NCBI GenBank assembly: GCA_963921935.1 | Contig: OY998175.1 | Span: forward strand, 224,580,517 to 224,644,516 | Length of the DNA: 64,000 nucleotides | From: Galeruca laticollis | Lineage: Eukaryota; Arthropoda; Insecta; Coleoptera; Chrysomelidae | Reading direction: 5' to 3' | In this document: piece after piece, positions 22,191 through 33,504 of the stretch | Numbering within the stretch: position 1 is the stretch's first letter | Layout: every line of letters begins with the position of its first letter | Position numbers and translations under genes: made by a program | Notes under the pieces: model-generated | Told to the model about the DNA's origin: nothing | Database searches by the model: none | What the model saw: the letters and a program-made list of their open reading frames with translations, nothing else

Positions 22191-23277
22191 ACTGTAGATA
22201 CAAATAATAATTGAATTTAGAAATTACTGCAATTATTTTTATGCCCAATCATGATATCAAGATATTTTCCGTGTTGGTGGATGTGGATTAGACCTCTTTT
22301 AGGCTTATTTCGGAATGAAATAGGATATGTATATATCGTAATGTTTTTCTAATTTATTTAAACAGCAAACGGGTTATTACGGGTGGGATAAACTTTAAAC
22401 GCACTGTAGGTTCACTTACTTAATTTATTCATTCACCTCACTATTTACTAATCATATACACAGTATATTCACTCAAACTAATTTATATAAACAGTTCACT
22501 AATTTATATTCACTTATTTACTTGTTTATCTCACGATGTCAAATTATCAACTAACTTGAACTTCTCCCTGTCGGTCCCTTATATATTAATGCCTTCTTCA
22601 CTAGGTAATTCTAGATTACGGCTTACTCAAAAACAATTGGGTTTCTGGCATTTTCTAGATAAGACTGGTCACAAAAAACAATGTTTAGATAGGATAGTCA
22701 CAATCGTAGTTATATAGAAAAAAAACCTGCGTATCCGCCATAATTTTAACTTTCATACCTGGCTTAGAAAGAGTCGGATTCAGGGAATATACCAGTGTGC
22801 TGTTTCGTAACAATATGTATGTGTTATAACGGAATTTGTAAGCCCGATAGTGGGCGCATTTTTTGACGGATCGAAACCAAACTCGCTAAAAAAATTGGAT
22901 CGGCCAGAATCTTGGACGAGTTCGTTAACGGACCAAATTGACCCTGTAGAAACAAAATGGCGGCCTGTAAAATTTTTTAAAAAATCGTATTTCTTTTGTA
23001 TTTGATCTGATGTAAAAAAAATACTAATGTTTTTTCTAGAACTCAACACGTTCTACAACTTTTGTATTAAACAATTTCTTCTAAAACGTACATGAAAATA
23101 TTTATTTGAGAAAATTTAAGTTTTCTTTTTGTTTTGTTTTGAATTTGATGCAAAAACTTCACTGAAGTAAGCCGTCCAATTGGTCTTGTGCCATTGGGAT
23201 TCTTTTGCTAATCGCACTATAACACTTCAAAATTGTTGGAGTAAAATTCTATAGTTAGGATTGTTGCATTGCAGATG
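22191..23277. other. Non-coding interior of the DNA transposon
   Basis: No gene recognised. A ~30-bp word around TTTTAGGCTTATTTC.GAATG near 22297 recurs at 41337. The sequence just before 23278 ends TTGCATTGCAG, a plausible 3' splice site for the transposase. Confidence 0.35.
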
Positions 23278-25522
23278 ATGAACATATCAAGAGGAAAACT
23301 CCAAGCAAAGTTAGCAGTTGAAAAGTTTAACCACACAGTGATTGATAATCCTGAAGTATGAGGACAATCTGACGATTCTATGGCTTAGCCAAATATGTCT
23401 TCTAATAAACTGGATTTTGATGAACCGAACTTACAATCTGGCAGTGAGCATAATCCTGACCTACAAAAAAATCTAACGTTTTTACGGCTCAGCCAAATAT
23501 GTCTCCTAATGAACTTGACTTTGATGAACTGAACCTACCATCTGATTGTGAGCATAATCCTGAAGTACAAAGAGAACCTGAAGACTCTCCGGAGCAACCA
23601 AATATGTCTACTCACGAACTTGATTTTCATGAACTGTACAAATCATCTGGCAGTGAGTATATACCTGACTCGGAGGATACTAATTCTGCAGAAGAAATAA
23701 TTGAACAAGAAGATAATACGGAAATCAACTTAAATGTAAAGAAAAATTAAGGACGAAGGAAACGCGGAAGAAAAAGAAAAACGCCACACCAATCAAGATA
23801 AGATAGAATGAAGTATACTAATTCTAACCTAAAATACATCTCGGCCAGATAGAAAACTGTACCACCTAAAGTTTCTAACGAAAATTATTTTTATGCCTGC
23901 TGAGAAAAATGTCACAATGTTGTTAATGGCGAGACCAGACAGATTTATTAATCAACTCTGGAAAATAGGCACATTTGAAAGTCGTTGTGCCTTGCTTAGC
24001 AAATGTGATATAGAAGTTAACAAAAAAAAAAGTTATGTAAAAAATACAATATCAAGAAGAAGCAAGCCACGACAATATTACATAGACAATATTTCCGTTT
24101 GTAAAGCCACATTTTTAAGCACACTTCAAATAAACCACCATAGAATTTGAGTGGCCCTGGATCAAATGAGAAATGACATTAATCTTGATAAACGGGGAAG
24201 AAGTAGTGGAGGACAAAATGCAATCGATGACGGGAGAATTAACAAAATTAACGAGCATATAGCATCACTTCCAACATATGTGTCACATTACTGCAGCAAC
24301 CAGATAAATTCGAAATATCTACATCCTGACCTAAATTTGGCAAAAATATATCAACTCTATAAAGAGATTACGGAACCTCACAAAATACATGTGTTTTATT
24401 CAGATTTCAATTTAAAGCTTAAAACACCCCATAAAGATACTTGTCGTGATAAGTACAAAGCCGAAGTTCGTCACAAGGGTTGGCAAAAGAGAACTTTGAA
24501 AGAGATCATGAAAAACACCTTGAAATTGCTAAAGAGTTGCGAAATTAGATGAAAGCTGATCTACTATGTGCACCAGAGAATGAAATATTAGAAACTGTCA
24601 CATTTGATCTCCAGAAAACTCATTCTCTGCCCAATATACCAACCGGTGTCGCATATTATAAAAGGATATTGAATTTGTTTAATTTGGGTATGTATGTTGG
24701 CAGCACAAAACGAGGTGTTTTCAATGTATGGACTGAACGAGAGGCTGGCAGGGGAACACAGGAAATTGAATCATGTTTGCGTAAATATATTATTGAAAAT
24801 ATAAAGGACCCGGTAAAAAAACAAATTTTATGGTCCGACTCCTGGGGGGGTCAAAACCGTAGTATCAGCTGGTCTTAATGCTGATCCACCTCCTTCAAAA
24901 TCATTCTTCTCGTGAAACAATTTCAATGACATTTTTGCTTTCTGGGCAGAGCTTCCTGCCTAATGACTCACATTTTGGAGATGTCGAATGTGCCCTTAAA
25001 ACACATTGACGATTATACACCGACCAAGATTACATAGAAATAATAAAATCATGTTGATTAAAAAATAAGTTTCTTATAAATCGTATCAAATCCGATGAAA
25101 TAGTTTCCGTCAATTTATTGGAAAAATCTATTACAAATCGCAAAGTTGATTCAAATAACGTTGGAATTAATTGGTTAAAAACTCATGTGATAAAGATTAA
25201 GGAAGAACATCCTACAATTTTACACATGACAAACCATGTATCAGATGAAAGATATTTTGAGGTAAATATAGAGAAAGCTGGAAAAGGGCGGAAGCCTGTC
25301 CTAAAACATGTGAACTTGCCTCTCTTATGGCCAAATGGTAAGCCACCATTTGCTGAAAAAATTAAGGACATTAAAGATTTGTACAGTTTGATTCCCCAAG
25401 ATGCCAGGCCGTTTTATAGCTTTGTAGAGAATGTCGAATGTGGGCATTTTCAAGAAGATTGGGAAGAGATTGGGTTAAATCCAGATTTCAAATGGACGAC
25501 CAATGAAATTAAAACCAACTAA
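23278..25522 (+). pseudogene. Decayed GGQN-type transposase
   Basis: Pieces of one protein lie in order. 23278-23364 is a short start (MMNISRGKLQAKL) after a splice-acceptor-like TTGCAG. 23395-23750 is an acidic N-terminus made of three tandem ~110-bp repeats (NELDFDELN ... SEYIPD). 24151-24552 has LPTYVSHYCSNQINSKYLHP and the paired-Cys remnant of this family. 24549-24878 has TFDLQKTHSLP, YYKRIL.LFN, EAGRGTQEIESCL and LWSDSWGGQNRS, where the D-S-x-GGQN box should hold a catalytic Asp. 25118-25522 is the C-terminus (WLKTHVI, WPNGKPPF, LIPQDARPFY). I recognise the family from arthropod genomes, probably Sola. Several frameshifts and stops make it non-functional. Confidence 0.72.
23395..23700 (+). 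repeat. Three tandem ~110-bp coding repeats
   Basis: Repeated words AATATGTCT(T/C)CTAAT, GA(A/T)CTTGA(C/T)TTTGATGAAC and GAGCATAATCCTGA at about 23391, 23497 and 23602. They encode a degenerate acidic SEHNPE/SEYIPD motif. Confidence 0.75.
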
Positions 25523-25807
25523 ACAAATTCTGTTTTGTGACCGATACTGGTATTCTTACATGTGTCTAGAGATAGTCAGATTTTGCAAAACAACAATCTT
25601 ATTTTCATAAATTTGAGGAAAATGGTATATCCCGCTTTATCATTTTTTAAAACAAAAATATTACTCTTTTATGTTGATGGTTTGTGTTCTTTTAATTAAC
25701 TTGTAATCATACTTACAGAAAAAAAATATACCAAAGCTAACCTATTGAAAGTGTATTTTTTGAAGTATTCCAATATATTATGCTAATTTGCTCAAAACAA
25801 TAGAAAG

Positions 25808-25839
25808 GTGGGTTGGACGGTTGTTGCAAAGCACCGTCC
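25808..25839 (-). repeat. Right terminal inverted repeat
   Basis: Mirror of 19685-19716, followed by the ATAT target duplication. The ~285 bp between the transposase stop and this repeat shows nothing recognisable. Confidence 0.85.
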
Positions 25840-25843
25840 ATAT

Positions 25844-26273
25844 ATAACTTACAATTTCTAAACTCTTAAAGTTCTTGTCTTTTGTTGCGTCCCGATGTTT
25901 CTCGTAATGCTCCTCTTGAGCTGCCGTCTATGCATTTTCCAAATGGACCAAATGAATTTAAATAGCGTTTCTGTTGCTATTGTACACAGTAAAACTGCTC
26001 CATTTTCGGGAAGTTCTTGTTTTGTTGCTTTACCACCCATTTTTAACAACCAACCAACGATGTTGATATATGACATGTACCAAACAACTCGTTTATCAAA
26101 GGAATCAATAAAACGTTAGTTTGCAGGATCAGTAAGTACCTTTAGTTTGCATGACTGCCACGTATTGTATGTAGTGTTGATATACATGTTGTGTAGCAGG
26201 ACATGGCAGGATGACCATGTGTTGTGACGGATAAGACCATAAATCTCAAGCTGATGGCATGTATTAAAGTAAT
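25844..26273. other. Unassigned stretch with one minus-strand open frame
   Basis: 25858-26076 (minus) is open for 72 residues (KMGGKATKQELPENGAVLL). I do not recognise it. It could be a scrap of a transposase. Confidence 0.25.
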
Positions 26274-27653
26274 TTTCATGATTTTGATTTCCAAGTTATT
26301 AATAATTTCAGTAAATTTTCAATAATATGTATGGTAGAAAGTTGGATCAACTCCTCTGATCCTGTGCTTCCTAACTTTTTAAATAACTGCAGCTTTTACC
26401 ATTGCTTAGCCTTGAAATATGAACAAAGGGGCAGAGGCAGTAAAGGTATCTTAATACTTGTGGCTAATAATTTAAAGGAGCTGAAGTATATTAAAATTGT
26501 TGAAGCGGGTAATATGTGGTTGTTTTTGAGGATACAAATAAAACTCACATTTTTTATCTTGGGCCTAGTGTATTTAAAACCAGGGCTAAATGACCATATT
26601 TGTACTGAACTTTTGGAAGAGACTGTAAGAGGTGTTATCAGTAAGTTTCCTGCTGATCAAGTAATTTTTCTGGTGATTTTAATGCAAGAATATGTCCTCT
26701 CAATAACTTTAGTGTAGGGATCCTCGGGATTGTCCTATAAACGTTGAACTTCACGAATCTAAAGACAGTATTGTTACACTTAGAGGAACGCTATTGGTTG
26801 AGTCACTTGAGAATCTGGGCTTTATCACACTAAACGGCAGATTTAATGATTTTCAAGGTGACTTCACATACATCGGACAATCAGGTAGTAGTGTAATTGA
26901 CCTAATTTGGACTAACTTAAATAGTATTGACAATATATCAAATTTCTATATTAATACAAATTTCATTTCCGATCATGTAAGCAGTGTAACAATCTTAGCT
27001 ATTGAACATTATTTAGAAAACGACAGCAATGCTTAATCTGAGGTGCAAAATCTCAAGCATATTAAAATATCATGTCACAGTATAGTTTAAACCCAAATCT
27101 TACTGACATTGGGTAGTTGGACAATCAATTAAATGGTGCTATCATCAAACACTGTGGATTTCTTGGCATGGAAAAATTACATACTAAAAGAAGTCTCCAC
27201 ATTTTGATTCAAAACCATGATTAGAAAAAACTTGTATTTTCGCATAAAAGCAGCTAATCTCGGCTGAAAGAAATTAAAAAAAATTATCTACATCCTAAGA
27301 GTGTGTAATCTTATAACACAGCTAAAACAGAATATAAAAAATTCAAAAAATAGGAAAAGTGCTTTTAAAAAAGCCAATTAACAAAATTCGCATATATAAA
27401 AAACTCAATTCAGTTTTGAGAAGAAATCAAAATGAACCAAAATAAAAATTTCATCAATTCTATAGAGACATCAATTTTTAATATATTATCAAGATTTTTA
27501 TAAGCCCATCTTACCCTTAGACTACCAATTCACGGATGCTCTACATCCATGCAGGAAATCTAATATATTCTGAATCTAGCAATAAATAATAAAGCCCCCG
27601 GCGATGATACCATCTCTAGCGAATTTTCAAAAAATTTACTCATGGAATGAATA
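26274..27653 (+). pseudogene. CR1/Jockey-like LINE, 5' part: endonuclease and start of reverse transcriptase
   Basis: Endonuclease motifs in order: VESWIN (the ETW box, about 26331), RGRGSKGILILV, LGLVYLKPGLN, SGDFNARICP (about 26670, in a shifted frame), DFTYIGQSGSSVIDLIWTN (about 26860) and FISDHVS. The linker 27100-27440 is full of stops. At about 27565 the RT begins with LAINNKAPGDDTISSEFSKN. The Ginger2-like insertion at 27654 splits the next codons. Multiple frameshifts and stops. Class is certain, clade less so. Confidence 0.85.
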
Positions 27654-27963
27654 TGTTACCGTGAAAGACCGAAATCTGGCGAATGTCGAGATACACCGCT
27701 GAATGTCAACATTCTCAACGTTGCTTGACGTATGTCCGAAATATTGTTGAAATTCTATTATTTCTAACATACAGCGGCGATTGTCGACATTCAGGATGCA
27801 CTCATGGTGTGTGTTAAAAAGAACTTTTTTTTGGAAATAAAAACAAAAAAAATCCATAGGTCTTTATTTATTAAAATAATATTGGAAAAAGACTTTGTTG
27901 AACTCCAAACAAACAGTAGAACATGAAAATATAAAATGAAATATAAAAAATGAGAACAATATC

Positions 27964-29641
27964 TTATTTATTGCAACAACTTAAACTACCGTGACACTTC
28001 GAATTGCACAAAAGTTCCTCGCTTTTACAGCTGCATTTAGTCATGAAACACTTCCTTTTGCAACTACAACGTGTATAGCCTTGCCCTCCACTTTCTGAAT
28101 TAGCAAAAGCTGCTTTTCTTAGCGACATTTCTTTTGTTGAAACTGCGTCCATGGAAAGTAACTTTTCTTTACAAATTACGAACTGATTACGGGTGAAAAG
28201 CTGCTTCAAGGCACCATTTTTGTTAGCTAATCTATAAAAGCCTTAATACTCTATTCCAACAACAACCGCTAACACATTTCGAGGATATGTACGATCACGG
28301 TCGACATCAGGCACTTGAATTCTTACGGTATCACCAATTTGGGCAGGAGGAAACTTTTTTTTGAGGTTCGCAACATTTTTGTTGCTTGAAGTAGAATATC
28401 TTATGCAGCTACTCTTTTTAAAGAAATTAGCTCGTGTTGTTCAGTCAGTGCTTGAGATGAAGATATGTTAGGTGGCGGATCAGTCAGTGCTTGAGATAAA
28501 GATGTGCTAAGTGGCGGATCAGTGAGTGCTTGAGATGGAGACGTGTCATGTTGCGGGTCACTCAGTGCTTGAGATGAAGACGTGCCAGGTTGCGTATCAG
28601 CTCCAATGGTATTTTCATTATCCATGTCTGTTTCAATATGGTTACTACCCAAAATTTCCTCAACATAAGCTTCTAGCTGTTCTTTGGTGCCAATGTTTGA
28701 AATTCGCCCGCGAGGGAGTGATGACGATATTATACCCCTTTTTGGTTTAACGCCAAACAGGGCTTCATATGAACTCTGGCGGATTCCTTCGTGATAAGTT
28801 TTGTTTTTGGCGAATTGGACAAACGGCAAACCTTCTGACCACTTGTTCGAATCATTGTCTTGCATCCAAGCAGTTAACATATTTTGTATGTCCTGATTGG
28901 CTCTTTCAACTGAGCCTTGTGTTTGACTGTGACGAGGCTTTCCGTGCACTGTTTTAACATCTTTTCACATAGCGCATAGTTCAGATATGGCTCGATAACT
29001 GAACTCTCTGCCATTATCCGAATTCAATATAGCGGGAGCACCAAATTTTAAAAAAATTTGGAGAAGGTGATATGCTACTTCTTCCGTTCTCTGGCTTTTT
29101 AACGGTCGTAACTGGACAAATTTGGTTAAATGATCTTGATATGCCATTATTAACTTGTAATCGCCATTCCTGTGTAATTGCAAGTCTATCAAGTCGACTT
29201 GACATCTAGGGTTCAATTTGGAACTGCCCATTGGTTTCAGAACAATACCTTTTTTAGGCGCACTATGTTTCATTTGACATTGTTTACACAAATTTAAGTA
29301 CAACATTACAACTTCATAAGTAATATTTTTGTATCTAACTTGTAATTCTTTGAGTATTCGTGTTCTTCCTCCATGGCCTGTTCTTATGTGAGTTTCAGAA
29401 AGTATTGTAAACAACTCATCATTAGTGACATTTGTTTATCCTGGTTTTAATAGCAAATGTCTAAACGTTTTAAACGTCTGTAGTCCAAAGGTGTACTACA
29501 CTTACTTTTAGCAGAAATTACTTCAGAAACGATTTTAGAGTACTTTTCTTGTGAAAAATAAAAACAATTATCTTCTCGTTTACTTCCAATTAAGGCATGT
29601 AACTTTTCAAAAAACTTATCACGATTCACTTTAGTAGCCAT
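27964..29641 (-). pseudogene. Integrase-like transposase of the Ginger2 element
   Basis: N-terminal block 29641-29447 (KVNRDKFFEKLHALIG, PLDYRRLKRLD). After a frameshift comes an HHCC zinc module (ETHIRTGHGG ... CKQCQMKH). The integrase core follows with catalytic Asp in CQVDLIDLQ, Asp in LNSDNGREF and Glu in QTQGSVERANQDI. A TGA stop (about 28962-28964) lies in frame inside the core between the second Asp and the Glu. Next come EALFGVKPKRG, a 51-bp repeat region, a KVNxxIGDTVRI-type domain in a shifted frame (AQIGDTVRIQVPDVDRDR, about 28340-28280), and a Cys-rich C-terminus (RCSCKRKCFMTKCSCKS, ending about 27964). Domain order and motifs match proteins annotated as KRAB-A domain-containing 2-like in insects. 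Few lesions, so a fairly young pseudogene. Confidence 0.85.
28437..28608 (-). repeat. Four 51-bp coding tandem repeats in the transposase
   Basis: On the minus strand they encode four copies of a 17-residue unit, approximately SSSQALTDPPLSTS. The base period is 51 with few substitutions, implying recent expansion in a disordered linker. Confidence 0.85.
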
Positions 29642-29945
29642 TGAATAAAAATTATAATTTCTAATAAGAAAATTAAATTAGGTTAGGGAGCGCTGTCAAA
29701 CGTTGCGCTAGACTGACGAAGACAAAGCTAACTTAAACAAGGGGCTGGGACCGTCTAAAAACTTGTCGCGACCTGCAGTGTCCGAGATTCACCGGACCTC
29801 ATTTGTGTTTGTCGACATATACCGGTGAAAGTCCGAATGTATACTAGAATTAAGAAATGTACGGACTTTCACCAAGGCATTTGATATTTGTGGACATCCA
29901 CCGGCGAATGTTGACATTCACTACTTTAGATCTTTCACGGTAACA

Positions 29946-30233
29946 GATATACTACTTGAAAAATATATTAAATAAAATTATTTCTGAAGATAGACTTTCC
30001 CCCACATGGTGAATAACTTTCATAAAAAAGGCCCATTAAGCGAGCCAAATAATTATCGCAGCATAGCTCTTCTTAATCGAAAAACAAAATTGTTTACGTA
30101 GCTGATTAATGTAAGACTCACAAATTATACTGAAAATGTAGAAATACTCCCAGAATGCCAGGCAGGATTCGGTAAATTTCGCAGCTGCGATGACAATGTT
30201 TTTGTACTACATACGATAACTAATAATTAGCTA
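29946..30233 (+). pseudogene. CR1/Jockey-like LINE, continued: reverse transcriptase
   Basis: Continues the LINE after the Ginger2 insertion: RLSPTW, FHKKGPLSEPNNYRSIALLN, then ILPECQAGFGKFRSCDDNVF and VLHTITNN. These are the finger motifs before the catalytic palm. It stops abruptly where BEL sequence begins at about 30231, so the rest of the RT is lost. Confidence 0.85.
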
Positions 30234-30932
30234 CGCTTACCCACAAGAAAACTCTTCGCTCTAATATTCAATGCATTGAGTTTCAAACAGTATCTTTTGG
30301 ACAAAACGCAGCCTCCTTCTTAGCTACTCGTGTTCTGAACGGAATAGACTACAGAAACTCTCATTTCCCCTTAGCGTCAGAAGCACTACTTCAACAAACG
30401 TACATTGATGCCGTATTCTCAGGTACAGACTCTTATGAAGAGCTTTTTCAATTACATTCCCAACTAATTTCAATTTTGTTTTCACACGGATTTCACTTGC
30501 ACAAGTGGTGCTCCAACTCTCAAGATTTTTAACACAAAATTTGTCAACCCATAATCCGAGAAGTCGACCTAAATCTAAACCAATCTCCTTGTAAAATTCT
30601 AGGCTCAAAATGGAGCCATATAACAGACTCTATCCAAATAATGGTACCAAACATTCTCCAAATAGTTTCCCTCACCAACGCAAAATTTTGTCCGCAGTAA
30701 GTTCCTGCTACGATCCCATTGGACTGGTGAATCTTATACTTGTACTGGGAAAAGTCCTCACGCAAAAACTCTGGTTATCCAGACTACATATAGAGTTACC
30801 AAATCTCTAGATTTCTATTAACTTGTATTTAAATAGTGATAAAATTGGACCCACATGGTTTTAGTGACGCTTCGAATCTAGCTTAAGGCTGTAACATTTA
30901 TATTAGACCCTTATATCAAGACGATACAATTT
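30231..30932 (+). pseudogene. BEL/Pao pol, first segment: reverse transcriptase
   Basis: Open from ATLTHKKTL through FQTVSFGQNAASFLATRVL, FPLASEALLQQ, and the catalytic box YIDAVFSGT, where BEL/Pao normally has YVDD. The second Asp is replaced by Ala. HGFHLHKWCSNS follows and a stop. Shifted frames give ILGSKWSH, HQRKILSAVSSCYDPIGLV and KLWLSRLHIE, then HGFSDASNLA of the RNase H-like region. The RTE insertion interrupts it at 30933. Confidence 0.87.
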
Positions 30933-31622
30933 GGAGAAATAATGGAGAAATGCTGGGAATTCGACAGATAACTCCACCAATTGTTTATTGACTTTAAACA
31001 GGCATTTGACAGAGTATGCAGATCAAGCTGTGGCAAGCAATGCAAGAACTTGGATTCCAAAAAAAAAACTTATATCGATGATGAAAGTATGCATGGAGGG
31101 TACGCGATGTAAAGTAAGAGTGGGGCAGAGTGTCTCCGACTCCTTCAGTATCAATAATGGTCTCAAGCAAGGGGACGCCCTCTCACCTCAACTATTTAAC
31201 ATAGCATTGGAATATGTAATTAGGAACTCCAAAATTGAGAAGCCAGCTGCTATCTTTCATAAAGGAGGACCCAACCTGCTCCTGGCTTTCGCAGACGATG
31301 TTGGACAATATAGAATAAAAACCAACCAAGAACTCAAAGAACTCTACACTGATACCAACATAATAAACGAAATAAAGGCCAGGAGACTACAGTGGGCAGG
31401 ACACGTTAAAAGAATGCCAGATGATAGAATAGTTAAACTGGTGTGGGGGGAGGTCCCGGGGGGAAAACGCCCATTAGGTCGACCCCGCCTCAGGTGGAGA
31501 GATAATATTACAAAGACCTAAAAGCCATGAATATCGAAGATGGACCCGATCGGATGCTAGATAGAAAAAGATGGAGACGTGTGGTTGAGTCGGCAAAAAC
31601 CCACCCAGGGTTGTGAAGCCAC

Positions 31623-31650
<28 letters not shown>
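30933..31650 (+). mobile_element. 5'-truncated RTE-type LINE inserted in BEL/Pao
   Basis: Flanked by perfect 10-bp duplications GATACAATTT (30923-30932 and 31651-31660). It contains LFIDFKQAFDRV (motif A, shifted frame, about 30978), then 30988-31521 with CKVRVGQSVSDSF, NNGLKQGDALSPQLFNIALE and LLLAFADDV (catalytic box). An internal deletion brings this next to EIKARRLQWAGHVKRM and GRPRLRWRDN, the C-terminal signature of RTE/BovB-like proteins. It ends in a (GAT)n tail (31622-31650), typical of RTE. Confidence 0.9.
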
Positions 31651-31653
<3 letters not shown>

Positions 31654-33504
31654 ACAATTTCTAGAGTTATGTGGAAAGGTATTACTGGCTCAACTAGCTT
31701 CTCGCATATCTCAAATCTTCGCAAATCGTCTATCAATCTCTTCTGTTCATCTATGGTCTGATTCCAAAATAACACTCTCTTGGATAACATACTCCCCATC
31801 TAGGTGGAGTACTTATGTTTCACACCGGGTCTCCACAATACAAGAACTCATTAAAAACTTTAAATGGCATCATGTAGCTAGTGAAAACAACCCAGCAGAT
31901 ATTTTATCAAGGGGAACGTTATCTCACATAACCTCTGATTTATGGTCTAATGGCCCTGGTTTCTTATGCTCACCAAAGGATCAACTTTTCTCCACATATT
32001 CTTTCGGAATTATAGTTTCATTGCTAGAAGAAAGAAAAGTTGTTCTATTCACAACACCCATTAAAGATTCCGTATACTGGAGAAACGTATTTTCCTTCAA
32101 CCTCAGTAGGTTGCATCGTACTATAGCATAATTGTTCACAACACTAGAAATCCTAGTCATAGAACTAAAAAACCGTTATCATCTGCTGAATTACGCAAAG
32201 ATCTCGAGTTCATTGTGAAGCAAATACAACTGACACTCTTCCAAAAAGAAATAGAGGAGCTTACGTATCAACAATCCCCTACTGAATAACACATTTCAGC
32301 GTTAAAACTTCTTCTTAACTCACAAGGATTTATAAGAGTAGGAGGAAAACTTTCTAATGCATTGATTCCTTTTGAGAAGAGTCACCCTCTCCTACTCCCT
32401 TCTCGAAATCATACTGTACATCTTATGATGCTCGAATTTTCGTCTTAGATTTTGGTCAATAAATGGATTGGAACGAATTAAAAAAATAACACGCACCTCT
32501 TTTACGTGCTTTAAGTTTAATGTTGAAACTGCACAGCAAATAATGGCTGATCATCCCAAAGAGAGACTTGATCGTATCTCTCAAAAAATAGGAGTAGACT
32601 GTGCAGGCTTCTTTCTTATCAATAGCTCTCGCCTGAGAAAAGCCCCGATCACTAAGTGCTCTATAGCATTATTTGTTTGCATGGCCACTAAAGCTGTCCA
32701 CACGGAACTAGTTTCTAGCCTTTCAGCTGAGGCCTTCATTGCAACATTGAAACGAATAATTGCAAGAAGAGGTAACCCTCAGGTTATATTCAGTGCCAAT
32801 ACCACAAACTTTCTTAGGGCTAAGAATCAACTTAAAGAGCTTCATGAATTTCACCTATTGAAGTCTATCTCTGATTCTATCAAAAACATCTTATCCCTCA
32901 CTTTTATTGAATGGAAAAATATTCCGCTACGTTCTCCACATTGGGGTGGAATATGGGAATCCTCAATCAAAAGTGCCAAATACCACCTATACCTCATCGT
33001 AAGTACATATACTCTCACTTTTGGAGAATTCAGTACTGTTATTGCACAAACAGAGGCAATCCTGAATTCTAAACATCTATACCCCTCATCTAACGATGCA
33101 TATAAGTTGCATCCATTGATCCCAGGTCATTTTCTCATTGGCGCCGCTCCCACCTCCCTACCTAAGAAAAATATATCTCCCAGATACCTATTAACAGACT
33201 GTCCTTCTGGCAGCTCTGAAGCAGAATTTAAAAATCCTTTTGGAAAAGGCGGTCTCTGGATTATCTAAATCTACTTCAGAATCGCCGTAAATGGTTACTC
33301 TCTATTTCTAATATAAGTAAAAATCAAATGGTAGTTAAAGAAGAAGATAACTTCCCTCTTAAATGGCCATTGGCTAGAATCCTCGAAACCCTCCTAGGCA
33401 AAGATGGTAAAGTCAGAGCCGCTAATATACTCACAGCTGATTGTGAATTTGTTCGTCCAATAGTCAAACTCTGTCCTTTGCCTATACCAGATAACCAAGA
33501 ATGA
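31651..33504 (+). pseudogene. BEL/Pao pol, second segment: RNase H, integrase and C-terminus
   Basis: Resumes with FLELCGKVLLAQLASRI, LWSDSKITLSWI, WSTYVSHRVSTIQEL and NNPADILSRG (RNase H). Frameshifted pieces hold RVGGKLSNALIPFEKSHPLL (integrase zinc region). The integrase core is open from 32468 to 33268: VDCAGFF (first Asp), ALFVCMATKAVHTELVS, VIFSANTTNF (normally SDN, so the second catalytic Asp is now Ala) and SPHWGGIWESSIKSAK (Glu kept). NSKHLYP and LIPGHFLIG follow. A last frameshift gives the family C-terminus (LQNRRKWLL, RAANILTA, RPIVKLCPLP), ending 33504. A purine-rich GGGGGAAAA at about 33594 resembles a polypurine tract. No LTR follows that I can recognise. Confidence 0.88.

Larger units (their letters stand above)
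19685..25839 (+). mobile_element. 6.15 kb DNA transposon (Sola-like candidate) with 32-bp terminal inverted repeats
   Basis: The terminal repeats GGACGGTG(T/C)TTTGCAAC, continuing AACCGTC(T/C)AACCCAC, lie at 19685-19716 and inverted at 25808-25839 (two mismatches in 32). They are flanked by ATAT at 19681-19684 and 25840-25843, a 4-bp target duplication. Inside is a decayed transposase (23278-25522). A Jockey-like LINE (about 20177-22190) is inserted in the 5' half. The 4-bp duplication and the WSDS.GGQNR motif of the transposase suggest Sola, but I cannot confirm the superfamily. Confidence 0.8.
27654..29945 (-). mobile_element. Ginger2/KRBA2-like cut-and-paste transposon
   Basis: The terminal inverted repeats begin TGTTACCGTGAAAGA at 27654 and end in their complement at 29945. 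Imperfect similarity continues about 40 bp further in (GGCGAATGT ... TCAACATTC). The flanks are AATA (27650-27653) and GATA (29946-29949). Reading the interrupted LINE shows the left copy should be GATA, because it restores a Trp codon (now TGA) and the LINE frame, so the duplication is 4 bp as in Ginger elements. It carries an integrase-like transposase on the minus strand. Confidence 0.85.

Noticed and set aside
25858..26076. piggyBac-type transposase C-terminus
   Set aside because: The KMGGKA stretch only vaguely recalls the MGGVD box, and no neighbouring motif supports it.
31579..31761. Aspartate-repeat frame at the RTE tail
   Set aside because: Created by the (GAT)n tail running into BEL sequence.
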